From Arthrobacter sp. FB24 (lineage in GTDB: Bacteria > Actinomycetota > Actinomycetes > Actinomycetales > Micrococcaceae), in assembly GCF_000196235.1 (NCBI RefSeq), contig NC_008541.1:1116001-1180000 (forward strand): a stretch of DNA of 64,000 nucleotides, read 5' to 3'. A program made the position numbers and the translations under genes. Under the pieces are notes generated by a model, which had not been told where the DNA came from, did no database searches, and saw nothing but the letters and a program-made list of their open reading frames with translations. Positions 55,521 to 64,000 of this stretch are shown in pieces; within the stretch, counting starts at the first letter, position 1; each line of letters starts with the position of its first letter.

Positions 55521-55548
55521 ACTATAGTGAAGATATTCAGCCAGTCAA
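55521..55548 (-). promoter_or_regulatory. Promoter of the XRE-cupin regulator
   Basis: Read on the minus strand: -35 TTGACT (55543-55548), a 16-base spacer and -10 TATAGT (55521-55526), about 35 bases before the start codon. Near-consensus hexamers in an AT-rich island make this one of the clearer promoters in the window. Confidence 0.7.
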
Positions 55549-55635
55549 TGGTTTTGCCTTGATTAAAGTAAAAAAATTCACAGGAATGAAGTTTTTGGAG
55601 GACGATCCGCGCCCCGGCGTCGGCCCTTGCAGCAA

Positions 55636-55679
55636 AAAGCTGGTGCAGCCGCCTGCGACTTCGCAGGGCAACTGCACCA
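55636..55679 (-). terminator. Intrinsic terminator of the DUF4383 gene
   Basis: On the minus strand TGGTGCAG and CTGCACCA form an outer stem enclosing an inner CCTGCGA/TCGCAGG hairpin, followed by GCTTTTTGC. It lies about 80 bases beyond the stop codon at 55758. Confidence 0.7.
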
Positions 55680-55757
55680 ACCGGTGGTTAAAACATTCAG
55701 ATTGCTATGAAGCGTTCCTCATTAGCGGCTCCTTATGTCCCGGCTACGCGATCCGGG

Positions 55758-56219
55758 TTATCTGCGGTCCTCGGCCAGATGCCTCGAGAGGATCCAGCCA
55801 GCGCCAATCATCAGCACACCCAGCACCATGTGGGTCCAGTTATCCATAGTGTTCAGCGACAGGAAATTGGCCGCCGAACCTACTCCGACAATGAGCCCGA
55901 AGATGCTGAGGACGATGTACAGCAGACCAAAGCCCATAAGGAAGTTCCGGGCGCCCATTCCATTACGGGACATTGCCCAGCCCGTTGCGCCGATGACCAG
56001 CTGCACGATGTTCAGCAGCATGGACGTCTGGAACAGGCCAAGGAACATGGCGTGCGAATCAGGTCCAAGGAACCTCAGTTCGCCGTACTGCTGGGTAATG
56101 CCCGGGATGAATCCCAGGACACCGACCAACATCAGGACAATACCTACACCCATGCCGACGTTTTGGACATCCGTACGTCCAAAGTGAACGCCATGCGCAT
56201 GTGGGGATGCGGTAGTCAT
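55758..56219 (-). CDS. DUF4383-family membrane protein
   Basis: A 153-residue integral membrane protein with four hydrophobic segments (VGMGVGIVLMLVGVLGFIPG, LLNIVQLVIGATGWAM, NFLMGFGLLYIVLSIFGLIV, WTHMVLGVLMIGAGWIL). The pattern matches the DUF4383 family, common in actinobacteria and cyanobacteria and of unknown function. I start it at the ATG preceded by GGAGGCAG. An open frame continues upstream but has no coding character. It is monocistronic and divergent from a lipoprotein gene. Confidence 0.85.
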   Translation of the reverse strand: MTTASPHAHGVHFGRTDVQNVGMGVGIVLMLVGVLGFIPGITQQYGELRFLGPDSHAMFLGLFQTSMLLNIVQLVIGATGWAMSRNGMGARNFLMGFGLLYIVLSIFGLIVGVGSAANFLSLNTMDNWTHMVLGVLMIGAGWILSRHLAEDRR

Positions 56220-56343
56220 TTTCTGCCTCCAACCACTGATTGCGGACATTCCAATTTTACGGCTGGGTAACGAAAAAAGCGCTGGGGGATGGGGACTTCT
56301 GCCCAGCGACAGAACCGCTCCTGTCTGGTGAACTGGCACCACC

Positions 56344-56976
56344 ATGCGCCCTGTAACAGTGATCCTCCGAGCCTTTGCGACCGCCGTCGTGCTTCTGCTT
56401 ACCGCCGGCTGCAGCGTGGCCGTGCCGGCCGAAACGGCGCCCGCGGTGGGGGCGCTGAGGATGAGCGAGGAGACGGCCGTCCCGGAAGCCGGCGGCGCCC
56501 GTCCCCCGAATTCCCGTCCGCTGAACTCCAGGCCCCTCAACCGGGCCGAACAGCTCCTGCCCAAGGTGAACGCGCAGCCGTGGGCGGCGCCGCTGCCCGT
56601 GGTGGTGCAGTCGGCCAGCAAGGACATGCAGTGCTCCATTGATGCGGACGGTGCTGCCTGTCACCTGCTCACGGACGTGGCGCCCCGGCCGGGCGACATC
56701 AAGGGTCAGTGCACGGGGCTCAGCGAATACTTTGGCGGATACGCGGTGGTAACACTCGACGGCGGGGCCCAGTACGGGCTGTGCGGCAACGGAACGTCAC
56801 CCATGGAGGCGGAGGAAGTGGCCGGGCCGGCCTTCCCGGGGCCGTGGATCCGGGACGGCCAGACCGTGCGGCTGGGCAACATGGTGTGCGAACGGGCGCC
56901 GGGTGCCATGACCTGCGCGCATCTGCGGACGGGGCACGGCTTCATGATCAGCAAGGAGAACTACGAGCTCTGGTAA
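56344..56976 (+). CDS. Lipoprotein of unknown function
   Basis: A 210-residue lipoprotein. The signal peptide ends in a lipobox (LLTAGC, Cys about residue 23). A Pro/Asn/Arg linker (ARPPNSRPLNSRPLNR) follows, then a C-terminal domain with five Cys (DMQCSID, AACHLL, GQCTGL, GLCGNG, MVCERA) plus TCAHLRTGHGF, enough for several disulfides. I do not recognise the fold. The ATG begins directly after CACC in the divergent spacer, with no clear ribosome binding site. Confidence 0.78.
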   Translation: MRPVTVILRAFATAVVLLLTAGCSVAVPAETAPAVGALRMSEETAVPEAGGARPPNSRPLNSRPLNRAEQLLPKVNAQPWAAPLPVVVQSASKDMQCSIDADGAACHLLTDVAPRPGDIKGQCTGLSEYFGGYAVVTLDGGAQYGLCGNGTSPMEAEEVAGPAFPGPWIRDGQTVRLGNMVCERAPGAMTCAHLRTGHGFMISKENYELW

Positions 56977-56980
56977 CTCC

Positions 56981-57003
56981 GGGGGTTTGAGCCTGTCGAA
57001 GAC
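56981..57003. repeat. REP-like element copy, reverse orientation
   Basis: GGTTTGAGCCTGTCGAAGAC, the reverse complement of the dispersed GACAGGCTCAA core, between two plus-strand genes. Confidence 0.6.
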
Positions 57004-57039
57004 GGGTCCGGGGCGCCTCCCGTGACACCATGGAGCACG

Positions 57040-58356
57040 ATGAAACTGCGCGCTGATCAGACCGGAGACCGTGGCATTCCCATGCCCTTGTGGCTGCAGG
57101 GAGCGCTCGAATCAGCACAGGCGGCGGTCATTTCCGCGTTGGTAGTGCTGACGCCCATCGTCGCGGTGTGGGCCACGGCCGGATTCCAGAACAACAACTT
57201 CGACGCCCTTGCCCGGCTTGGCGGCCAGGCCTGGCTGCTGATTCACGGGGTTCCGCTGCACCTGACGATGGTGGCCGGGGAGTCCGCGGCGCAGCCGGAA
57301 TCGGGCACCCTGTCGCTCATTCCCCTGGGCCTGACGCTCATCCCGTTCCTGCTCGCGTGGCGTGCGGGCCGGCGCCTGGCGCGGGCCTCCTACACGGACC
57401 AGCTCTGGCAGGCACTCCTGGGTTCCTGGTTGGTGTACGCCGGGTTCGGCATGGCCACGGGCTTCGTGTGCCGCACGGACGACGTAGCCATCTTTCTGTG
57501 GTTTGCCGGGCTGATGCCGCTGGTCCCGTTCGGCCTGGGCATGGTGGTGGGTGCCCGGCGCGAAGCGGGGTCGTGGAGCAGGCTCATCGGCGTCGATGCC
57601 GTGGACTGGATCGCACGGACCAGCCAGCACTCCCGCTGGGCCGGGTCCTATCTGGGTTCCGCCATCAAGGCCGGTTTCGTCGCGCTGATGGCCGCCTTCA
57701 CCATGTCCGCCGGGCTGCTCGCGGTGGACCTCTTTATCCACTGGGACCTGGTCATCGCCGTGTATGAAGGGCTCGACGCCGGCGCCATGGGCGGTGCCGT
57801 GCTCACCATCGCGCAGCTCGGCTTCCTCCCCAACCTTGCCGTCTTTGCGCTCGCCTGGACGTCCGGCTCCGGTTTCGCCCTGGGCGTCGGTTCGCAGGCC
57901 GGCCCGCTGGGAACCGCCGTTGGCCCGCTGCCGTCCATTCCGGTTTTCGCCGCCTTGCCTGCCGGTCCGCTCGATTACGGCTTCGTGGCGTTGGTGGTCC
58001 CCGTCCTGGCCGGCGCCCTGGCCGGCTGGTGGTTCCTGCGCGAAGGCGAAAACCACTTCGACGAATGGCTGTCCATCAAGGTCCGGGCACGCTGGTTCAC
58101 GGCATCGGCGTCAACGATTGTCCTCGGCGCGATCATCGGCGTGGCGGCGGGCCTGATGGCCGGCGGCCTTGCCTGGATGGCGCGCGGATCAGCCGGGATC
58201 GGCCGCCTCACCGACATCGGGCCGGACCCCTTGAACACGTCACTGTGGGTGGCCGCTGAGGTGGGCATCGGCGTCGTGGTCGGCTACGCGGCGGGCCCTT
58301 GGCTGGAACGCCAGCAGAAGCTGCGAGAAGCGAACCTGGACACAGCCAAGCCCTAG
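57040..58356 (+). CDS. DUF6350-family membrane protein
   Basis: About 438 residues from ATG 57040 (GTG 57022 is also open). It has around nine hydrophobic segments (for example AAVISALVVLTPIVAVWATAG, LIPLGLTLIPFLLAW, FVALVVPVLAGALAGWW, GAIIGVAAGLMAGGLAWMA). The family is found next to purN and purH across actinobacteria, and some annotations call it a cell-division protein (PerM-like). The function is not proven. The conserved neighbourhood is the main argument for its identity. Confidence 0.88.
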   Translation: MKLRADQTGDRGIPMPLWLQGALESAQAAVISALVVLTPIVAVWATAGFQNNNFDALARLGGQAWLLIHGVPLHLTMVAGESAAQPESGTLSLIPLGLTLIPFLLAWRAGRRLARASYTDQLWQALLGSWLVYAGFGMATGFVCRTDDVAIFLWFAGLMPLVPFGLGMVVGARREAGSWSRLIGVDAVDWIARTSQHSRWAGSYLGSAIKAGFVALMAAFTMSAGLLAVDLFIHWDLVIAVYEGLDAGAMGGAVLTIAQLGFLPNLAVFALAWTSGSGFALGVGSQAGPLGTAVGPLPSIPVFAALPAGPLDYGFVALVVPVLAGALAGWWFLREGENHFDEWLSIKVRARWFTASASTIVLGAIIGVAAGLMAGGLAWMARGSAGIGRLTDIGPDPLNTSLWVAAEVGIGVVVGYAAGPWLERQQKLREANLDTAKP

Positions 58357-58407
58357 GGAGTTCCGCCGTCGGGCGTTTACTCCCGGAGGGTTAGCCGGCG
58401 GTGCGGC

Positions 58408-58839
58408 TCAGCGGAGCTGGGCGGGCAGAGAGTTCTGCAGCTGAGTCTGGCACTGGGTCATGGCCTGCTGGGTGAGCGCATTTCGCGAGCACTGCTGGAA
58501 GTCCCGGACCTGGTTGAAGAACACTGCGGAGACCATGACCAGCAGGACCATCACCGCCGAGACCACCAGCCCTGAAATGGTCCCGAAAAGCACCAGCTTG
58601 GATTCCTTCAGCTTGATGGACCGGACCAGCACCATGATGCCAAGCACGAGGCTCACGGCCGTGAGGAGGGCGGTCAGCCACAGGTAGGTGACGTCCAGCT
58701 GGTAGACGAAGAAGGCGCCCAGAACGGCAACGATGAAAGCACGGAACAGGTTGTGTGTCTTCAGCAGTGACGTCTTGGCAGCCTCGCTGAGGGGCTGCCG
58801 GGCCTGCTGGGGACCTGCGGGGTCCTTCGGGGGATTCAT
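58408..58839 (-). CDS. Small membrane protein, hypothetical
   Basis: A 143-residue protein with about three membrane helices (LFRAFIVAVLGAFFVYQL, LWLTALLTAVSLVLGIMVLV, LVLFGTISGLVVSAVMVLLVMVSAVFF) and a soluble C-terminal tail with two Cys (QQCSRNALTQ, TQCQTQL). It lies on the opposite strand between the DUF6350 gene and purN, a position shared by related actinobacterial proteins. I cannot assign a function. Confidence 0.82.
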   Translation of the reverse strand: MNPPKDPAGPQQARQPLSEAAKTSLLKTHNLFRAFIVAVLGAFFVYQLDVTYLWLTALLTAVSLVLGIMVLVRSIKLKESKLVLFGTISGLVVSAVMVLLVMVSAVFFNQVRDFQQCSRNALTQQAMTQCQTQLQNSLPAQLR

Positions 58840-58878
58840 GTTTTCCAGCCTACGCGAGCGGCCCCATAAGCTAGAGCC

Positions 58879-59442
58879 ATGCGCATCGTTGTCCTCGTGT
58901 CCGGTACCGGTTCCAACCTCCAGGCTGTCATTGACGCCGTCAAGGCGGGCGAACTGGATGTGGAGATCGCCGCCGTCGGCGCTGACCGGCCGGGGACCTA
59001 CGGCGTGGAACGGTCCGCGGCCGCCGGAATCCCGACCTTTGTCGTGGATTTCAAGGCCTACGCCGACCGCGCCGAGTGGAATGCGGCGTTGACCGAAGCC
59101 GTAGCCGCATATGAGCCGGACGTGGTGGTGTCCTCCGGGTTCATGCGCATCGTCAGCCCGGAGTTCATCGACGCGTTCGATGGCAAGTACCTCAACACCC
59201 ACCCCGCCCTGCTGCCTGCCTTCCCCGGGGCACACGGCGTCCGCGATGCCATGGCCTACGGCGTCAAGGTCACCGGCTGCACCGTTCACTGGGCCGACGC
59301 CGGCGTGGACACAGGCCCCATCATCGCCCAGGAAGCCGTTGCCATCCTCGACGACGATACCGAGGACACCCTGCACGAACGCATCAAAGTGGTGGAGCGC
59401 AGGCTCCTGGTCTCCACCCTGGCGCAGCTCGCCGCCGCCTGA
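58879..59442 (+). CDS. purN: Phosphoribosylglycinamide formyltransferase
   Basis: A 187-residue cytoplasmic enzyme of purine synthesis, transferring a formyl group from 10-formyltetrahydrofolate to GAR. It has the phosphate loop VSGTGSNLQAV, the catalytic Asn/His in YLNTHPALLPAFPGAHG, and the Asp in HWADAGVDTGPIIAQEAV. Length and motif order match the family. purH lies 1.5 kb downstream in the same direction with an MFS gene inserted on the other strand, so they are not cotranscribed directly. Confidence 0.97.
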   Translation: MRIVVLVSGTGSNLQAVIDAVKAGELDVEIAAVGADRPGTYGVERSAAAGIPTFVVDFKAYADRAEWNAALTEAVAAYEPDVVVSSGFMRIVSPEFIDAFDGKYLNTHPALLPAFPGAHGVRDAMAYGVKVTGCTVHWADAGVDTGPIIAQEAVAILDDDTEDTLHERIKVVERRLLVSTLAQLAAA

Positions 59443-59487
59443 TTCCTGGCCCGACTGGAGCCGCGGCTGGGTAGGGGATGGGGCTGC

Positions 59488-60840
59488 CTACGCCAGCGTG
59501 CGCTGCTTTGTCTCGGGGGAGAAGAACGCCATCCACAGCACGGACAGCAGGACCAGGCCGCCGGCCAGTGCGAAGGACGTTGCCAGGCCCAGCTGCGGCC
59601 ACAGGACCGAGGCGAAAATGAGCGGGCCGAAGCCCGCCCCGAGCCGCGAGAACGTGGACGCCCAGCCAAAGCCGGTGCCGCGCAGGTCCGTGGGGTACAG
59701 CTCAGAGACATAGGTGTACAGCACCGGAATGGCCACCTGGACGATGAAGCCGAACACCAGCAGCCAGAACACTGCGGCGGACGGGATGTCCACCACGAAT
59801 GCCACGATCACCAGCGTCAGCGCGGACAGCGGCCCGGTGATCGCCAGGATCCACTTGCGGCCCACGCGCTCCACCAGCACGGCCGCCACCACCACGCCCA
59901 GGAGGCCGACGGCGGCCATGGACGCCGTCGTGAGGAAGGCCTTGTAGTCCTGGAACCCGGCGCCGATCAGTATCCGCGGCATCCACGTCAGGGACAGGTA
60001 GTAGACCAGTAGGATGCTGAAGAACAGGGACCAGGCAGCCGCGGTGATCTTCCAGTTGAACCGCCAGACGCGGACCAGCTGGAGCCAGGCGCTGCCGGCA
60101 GAAAGCTTCGGGGCGTCCTGCGCATCCGGGAGGCTGTAGGCGCGGGGTTCGGCGCCCGTGGCCTTGACCAGGTCGTCGATGACCTTGGCTGCCTCGTCGC
60201 GGCGGCCCTTGCGGATCAGGAATAGCGGCGACTCCGGCACGCTGCGACGCACCCAGAAGACCAGCAGGGCTGGCAGCACCATCACCAGCATGGTCAGCCG
60301 CCAGTCCGCGAAGGCCGCAACCAGCCAGGCGGAAACAAAGCCGCAGAGCGCGGCGCCCACAGGCCACCAGCCGTCCATCGCGGTCAGCACTTTGCCGCGC
60401 TGCTTCCGCGGCGTGAACTCACCCACCAGGGCATAGTCCACGGGGATGCACCCGCCCAGGCCGAAACCTGCCATAAAGCGGAACACGCAGAACCAGATGA
60501 AGTCGGGGGAGAACGCCCCCAGCACCGTGAAGAGCGAGAAGATCAGCAGGGTGGCCGTGAAAGCCTTCTTGCGCCCGATGGTGTCCGCAATCGTGCCCCA
60601 CGCGAACGCGCCCAGGGCCATGCCCACCAGGTTGGCCGTGCCGATCCATGCGGCATCGCCGGGGGCCAACGCCCAGTGGGTGGACAGCAACGGGATGAGG
60701 ATCCCGTTCAGCGTCACGTCCCAGGCATCGAACATGAAACCCAGGCCGCCGATCACGAAGATCCGGCCCTGGACTTTCCACCGCCACGGCAGTTCCTGGA
60801 CCACTTGTTCGCCGCTGGGCACAGTGGTGTAAGTATTCAT
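59488..60840 (-). CDS. MFS transporter, NiaP/sugar-porter-like
   Basis: A 450-residue inner-membrane protein with twelve predicted helices. It shows [66 protein letters not shown] and, in the second half, [13 protein letters not shown] and [16 protein letters not shown], which are SP/AAHS-type signatures. The ATG has AGGAGG five bases upstream. It may import an aromatic or vitamin-like acid. The purN-purH interval is otherwise conserved, so this gene could be a later insertion. Confidence 0.9.
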   Translation of the reverse strand: MNTYTTVPSGEQVVQELPWRWKVQGRIFVIGGLGFMFDAWDVTLNGILIPLLSTHWALAPGDAAWIGTANLVGMALGAFAWGTIADTIGRKKAFTATLLIFSLFTVLGAFSPDFIWFCVFRFMAGFGLGGCIPVDYALVGEFTPRKQRGKVLTAMDGWWPVGAALCGFVSAWLVAAFADWRLTMLVMVLPALLVFWVRRSVPESPLFLIRKGRRDEAAKVIDDLVKATGAEPRAYSLPDAQDAPKLSAGSAWLQLVRVWRFNWKITAAAWSLFFSILLVYYLSLTWMPRILIGAGFQDYKAFLTTASMAAVGLLGVVVAAVLVERVGRKWILAITGPLSALTLVIVAFVVDIPSAAVFWLLVFGFIVQVAIPVLYTYVSELYPTDLRGTGFGWASTFSRLGAGFGPLIFASVLWPQLGLATSFALAGGLVLLSVLWMAFFSPETKQRTLA

Positions 60841-60992
60841 CTCGGCCTCCTGGGAAAACTCTACGTTGCGCTCGCGGGTGCGCGAGCGGACTTCACACTC
60901 GGGCCTGCAGGGAGGACATCCCGCGGGACGCGATAAACTGGCCACATCCCCACCAACCGCGGCACCCACCGTGTCAAAAGACGGAGACCTTT

Positions 60993-62672
60993 GTGAGCTT
61001 TACGCAGCTAGACCGTGTTCCCATCCGCCGAGCCCTGATCTCGGTCTACGACAAGACCGGTCTGGAGGAGCTCGCGAAGGGCCTGCACGAAGCAGGCGTC
61101 AAGATCGTCTCCACCGGCTCCACCGCGAAGAAGATCGCGGCTGCAGGCATCCCCGTCCAGGAGGTCGAGGAAGTCACCGGTTCGCCGGAGATGCTGGACG
61201 GCCGCGTCAAGACGCTCCACCCGCGCGTGCACGGCGGCATCCTGGCCGACCGCCGCGTCCCCGCCCACATGGAAACCCTGGCCGGCATGGAGATCGAGGC
61301 GTTCGACCTCGTCGTCGTGAACCTCTACCCGTTCGTGGAGACCGTCAAGTCCGGTGCCGCGCAGGATGACGTCGTGGAGCAGATCGACATCGGCGGCCCC
61401 GCCATGGTGCGCTCCGCCGCGAAGAACCACGCCGCCGTCGCGATCGTTACCGACCCGAATTTCTACGGCGACGTTGTCCGCGCTGCCGCTGAAGGCGGCT
61501 TCGACCTGAAGACCCGCCAGCGCCTGGCCGCGAAGGCCTTCGCCCACACTGCCAGCTACGACACCGCAGTGGCCACGTGGACGGCCAGCCAGTTCCTGGA
61601 CGAGGACGGCGACGGCGTGATCGACTGGCCGGCCTACGCCGGCCTGGCGCTGGAACGCTCCGAGGTCCTCCGCTACGGCGAAAACCCGCACCAGCAGGCC
61701 GCCCTCTACGTGGACAAGGCCGCTCCCGCCGGCATCGCGCAGGCTGACCAGATCCACGGCAAGGCCATGAGCTACAACAACTTCGTGGACGCCGACGCCG
61801 CCCTCCGTGCAGCGTTCGACTTCGCTGAGCCCGCCGTGGCCATCATCAAGCACGCCAACCCCTGCGGCGTGGCAGTCGGTTCCGCCGACGCCGCGGACCC
61901 CATCGCCGACGCCCACGCCAAGGCCCACGCCTGCGACCCCGTGTCCGCATTCGGCGGCGTTATCGCAGCCAACCGCACGGTCACCGCCGGAATGGCGCGC
62001 ACCGTTGCCGGCATCTTCACCGAGGTCGTCATCGCGCCGGGCTTCGAGGACGAGGCCGTGGAGATCCTGTCCAAGAAGAAGAACATCCGCCTCCTGGCCC
62101 TGCCGGAAGGCTACGGCCGCTACCCGACCGAGTTCCGCCAGGTCTCCGGCGGCATGCTGGTGCAGGCTGCTGACAAGGTCGACGCCGAAGGCGACAACCC
62201 CGCCAACTGGACCCTCGCAGCCGGCGAGGCAGCGGATGCAGCCACGCTGGCCGACCTCGCGTTCGCCTGGACCGCCTGCCGTGCTGCCAAGTCCAACGCC
62301 ATCCTGCTCGCAGACCACGGCGCTGCCGTCGGCATCGGCATGGGCCAGGTCAACCGGCTCGACTCCTGCAAGCTGGCCGTGGAACGCGCCAACACCCTGG
62401 GTGTGCAGGTCGAGTCCGACGTCGAGGGCGCCGGGGGTGCAGCCGGTCCGTCGACGACAGAGGCCAGCGCAGCCCCGCAGCGTGCCCGCGGTGCCGTGGC
62501 AGCCTCGGACGCGTTCTTCCCGTTCGCCGACGGACTGCAGATCCTGATCGACGCCGGCGTCCGCGCCGTGGTCCAGCCCGGCGGTTCCGTCCGGGATGAC
62601 GAAGTGATTGCAGCGGCGAACGCGGCCGGCATCACCATGTACTTCACGGGTGCGCGCCACTTCTTCCACTAG
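60993..62672 (+). CDS. purH: Bifunctional AICAR transformylase/IMP cyclohydrolase
   Basis: A 559-residue enzyme for the last two steps of IMP synthesis. The N-terminal MGS-like cyclohydrolase domain has [14 protein letters not shown] and [16 protein letters not shown]. The C-terminal transformylase has [14 protein letters not shown], the catalytic Lys-His in [15 protein letters not shown], and [13 protein letters not shown]. Compared with E. coli (529 residues) it carries a low-complexity insert of about 22 residues at about 477-500 ([20 protein letters not shown]). The GTG start follows ACGGAGACC. Confidence 0.97.
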   Translation: MSFTQLDRVPIRRALISVYDKTGLEELAKGLHEAGVKIVSTGSTAKKIAAAGIPVQEVEEVTGSPEMLDGRVKTLHPRVHGGILADRRVPAHMETLAGMEIEAFDLVVVNLYPFVETVKSGAAQDDVVEQIDIGGPAMVRSAAKNHAAVAIVTDPNFYGDVVRAAAEGGFDLKTRQRLAAKAFAHTASYDTAVATWTASQFLDEDGDGVIDWPAYAGLALERSEVLRYGENPHQQAALYVDKAAPAGIAQADQIHGKAMSYNNFVDADAALRAAFDFAEPAVAIIKHANPCGVAVGSADAADPIADAHAKAHACDPVSAFGGVIAANRTVTAGMARTVAGIFTEVVIAPGFEDEAVEILSKKKNIRLLALPEGYGRYPTEFRQVSGGMLVQAADKVDAEGDNPANWTLAAGEAADAATLADLAFAWTACRAAKSNAILLADHGAAVGIGMGQVNRLDSCKLAVERANTLGVQVESDVEGAGGAAGPSTTEASAAPQRARGAVAASDAFFPFADGLQILIDAGVRAVVQPGGSVRDDEVIAAANAAGITMYFTGARHFFH

Positions 62673-62688
62673 GAGTTATGCGCCACGT

Positions 62689-62729
62689 ACGACGGCGACC
62701 GCCCCCGAAAAGGGGACGGTCGCCGTCGT
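62689..62729 (+). terminator. Stem-loop after purH
   Basis: ACGACGGCGACCG and CGGTCGCCGTCGT form a 13-bp stem, extended by a CCCC/GGGG helix around GAAAA. It is followed by CGTATATTCAG rather than a U tract. Confidence 0.7.
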
Positions 62730-62740
62730 CGTATATTCAG

Positions 62741-62881
62741 TTAGTTGTCTTCCGCTTCCGGTTCCGCCTCCGCCTCAGGTTCGGGGAGCCGGACCTCGCG
62801 GGGTTTAGCTTCGGCCATCCGCTCCGGCGTCCAGTAGGCGAGGATGTCCTCCGGGGCCTGGCTGACATCGCTGTGGCTCAC
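62741..62881 (-). CDS. Possible small protein resembling the protease propeptide N-terminus
   Basis: A 46-residue frame from GTG 62881 (MSHSDVSQAPEDILAYWTPE..) that ends in an acidic repeat (PEPEAEAEPEAEDN). Its segment AYWTPERMAEAKPREV matches in pattern the propeptide segment DYWTADRMRAAVPGDV of the protease gene just upstream on the same strand. It could be a truncated paralogue, a cleaved-off remnant or a small regulator made with the protease. The ribosome binding site is weak (GGATGA). Confidence 0.4.
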   Translation of the reverse strand: MSHSDVSQAPEDILAYWTPERMAEAKPREVRLPEPEAEAEPEAEDN

Positions 62882-62909
62882 GGCATCGTCATCCGAGGGC
62901 CCCGTGCCG

Positions 62910-63896
62910 TCAGTTCGCCGACGATGCACTCGAGTACGCCTGCTGGATGACGGAACCCCAGTACGGTCCATACATGACCTTGGAGGGGGCGCCGCTGTAG
63001 CCGTAGCTGTTGATGGAGTTCTGATAGCCGCTGGAGCTTGTGCCGATGAACCACGGACCGCCTGAGGAACCGCCCGTCATGTCGCACGGGATGCCCTGCG
63101 TATTGAACTGGGGGTTGTACGGGTCATCGCTGGCCGGGCCGGTGCAGCTGACCAGCGACTGTCCGTCGAACGGGGCCGCGGCCGGGTAGCCGTAGGACTT
63201 GTAGGTCAGCCCGCGCGCTGCGTTGAACTGGACTCCGGATGAGCCCACCACGTCGGCCAGGCTCTGGCCGTTGAGCTGCGAGACGACGGCGAAGCCTGTG
63301 TCGTACTGCATGTCTCCGGCCGAGCTCCACTGGGTGGGGGTGTACAGGGCCTTGGCTGCCCATTTGCCGTACGGCGCGGCGCCGTCCAGGTAGGCCGGGA
63401 CAAAGACGAAGTTGGTGGCAAAGGCGCCGGGACCCTCATTGACGCAGTGGCCGGCTGTGGACACGGTGCTCTTGTTGTTGGACACCACGGAGTTCCCGGA
63501 GCAGACGTAGTTGCTGCCGCCCATGGTGAAGAAGACCTTGCCAATGTGGGACACCGGATTCTCGTCGACGTGCAGGACGGTCTTTCCCTTGCCTGCCTTG
63601 CCCGTGATTTTGGTACTCGAACCCTTTTCCACCGCCGCGGCTGAGGAGGTGTTGCCGCGCTGCAGCGCCTTGGCGGCCAGTACGTCCCCGGGAACCGCTG
63701 CGCGCATGCGGTCGGCCGTCCAGTAGTCGGCGGCGTTAGTGGTGTCCACCGACTGGCTGGCAACCTGAACGCCGTCCTGTGGTGAGGCGTTCTGTGATGC
63801 GGGCGCCGCACTAGCCCCGCCGGCTGCGCAGACGGCCAGCAGCGCGGCGGCGGACAGGCTCAGGAGGCTGGTGGCCAGAGTCTTCGATTTCGTCAT
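62910..63896 (-). CDS. Secreted trypsin-like serine protease (S1 fold)
   Basis: A 328-residue precursor. The Sec signal peptide (LATSLLSLSAAALLAVCAAGG, cleavage near ASA) is followed by a propeptide with DYWTADRMRAAVPGDV, a motif of actinobacterial secreted proteases. The catalytic triad is His150 (STAGHCVN), Asp199 (MQYDTGFAVV) and Ser278 (MTGGSSGGPWF). Cys pairs (YVCSGN with GHCVN; SCTGPASDD with PCDMTGG) suggest disulfides. It is probably monocistronic from the promoter at 63960, with a small related frame just downstream. Confidence 0.93.
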   Translation of the reverse strand: MTKSKTLATSLLSLSAAALLAVCAAGGASAAPASQNASPQDGVQVASQSVDTTNAADYWTADRMRAAVPGDVLAAKALQRGNTSSAAAVEKGSSTKITGKAGKGKTVLHVDENPVSHIGKVFFTMGGSNYVCSGNSVVSNNKSTVSTAGHCVNEGPGAFATNFVFVPAYLDGAAPYGKWAAKALYTPTQWSSAGDMQYDTGFAVVSQLNGQSLADVVGSSGVQFNAARGLTYKSYGYPAAAPFDGQSLVSCTGPASDDPYNPQFNTQGIPCDMTGGSSGGPWFIGTSSSGYQNSINSYGYSGAPSKVMYGPYWGSVIQQAYSSASSAN

Positions 63897-63959
63897 GGGT
63901 GTGTCCTCAACAGAAGTGAATGCGGCGCCCTCAGATGGTGGCCGCCGCTGGTGGTGATC

Positions 63960-63988
63960 AACCTACCCACTGTGACAATTGTTGTAAA
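63960..63988 (-). promoter_or_regulatory. Promoter candidate for the secreted protease
   Basis: On the minus strand TTTACA (63983-63988), a 17-base spacer and TAGGTT (63960-63965), 64 bases before the start codon. The AT-rich stretch around it stands out from the flanks. Confidence 0.4.
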
Positions 63989-64000
63989 TAGAAACCCGAG

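Noticed and set aside
61008..62669. 553-codon open frame antisense to purH
   Set aside because: Composition mirrors purH codons. No motif or start signal.

Overview
The window is high-G+C actinobacterial DNA. The 16S rRNA sequence, the leader motif TGTTGTTTGAGAACT before both 16S and 23S, the DUF6350-purN-purH neighbourhood and the general gene style point to Arthrobacter, Pseudarthrobacter or another member of the Micrococcaceae. It is a chromosomal segment with one complete rRNA operon. I see no tRNA gene, CRISPR array, transposase or prophage.

Layout. 1-5.9 kb: the 3' end of a catabolic operon with a Dpp/Opp-type ABC importer (permease end and two ATPases), an aldo/keto reductase, an HpcH/HpaI aldolase, a cytoplasmic sialidase-fold protein and an SDR. 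It ends in a 33-bp tandem repeat array with inverted copies. 6.1-21.8 kb: secreted and envelope functions. These are two Tat-exported PhoD-type phosphatases (6.1 and 20.2 kb), each behind a candidate PHO box, a hemerythrin protein, a GerMN-like lipoprotein, two paralogous subtilisin-like proteases flanking a secreted lipase and sharing a conserved leader, an SRPBCC protein, an FHA membrane protein, a cold-shock gene, and a BTAD/TPR regulator divergent from a 53-residue membrane peptide. 21.8-29 kb: mixed single genes (Gfo/Idh/MocA oxidoreductase, methyltransferase, HNH nuclease, flavin monooxygenase, ZIP transporter, SDR). 29.3-35.35 kb: the rrn operon with two promoters, 16S, a tRNA-less spacer, 23S, 5S and a terminator. 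35.5-44.5 kb: SDR, an intact PAS-GGDEF-EAL protein, glycosyltransferase plus UDP-glucose dehydrogenase, a 50-residue repeat peptide, a secreted Pro/Val-rich protein, and a flotillin/NfeD pair. 44.8-55.5 kb: a PaaK/CapK-like enzyme, then a minus-strand catabolic operon under an XRE-cupin regulator. 55.8-64 kb: DUF4383 protein, lipoprotein, DUF6350 protein, purN, an MFS transporter, purH and a trypsin-like secreted protease.

The least familiar material is the nine-gene block at 46.2-55.5 kb: regulator, MHS-type transporter, FAD oxidoreductase, class III CoA-transferase, enoyl-CoA hydratase, DapA-family lyase, an SDR lacking the usual Tyr/Lys pair, aldehyde dehydrogenase and ferredoxin. Its translational overlaps mark it as one pathway, but I cannot name the substrate. 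Other unusual items are the repeat peptide at 41.5 kb, a dispersed REP-like element (about GACAGGCTCAACCACCGG) that has also entered reading frames, the conserved leader of the two proteases, and the periodic CACAC sites at 19.8 kb.
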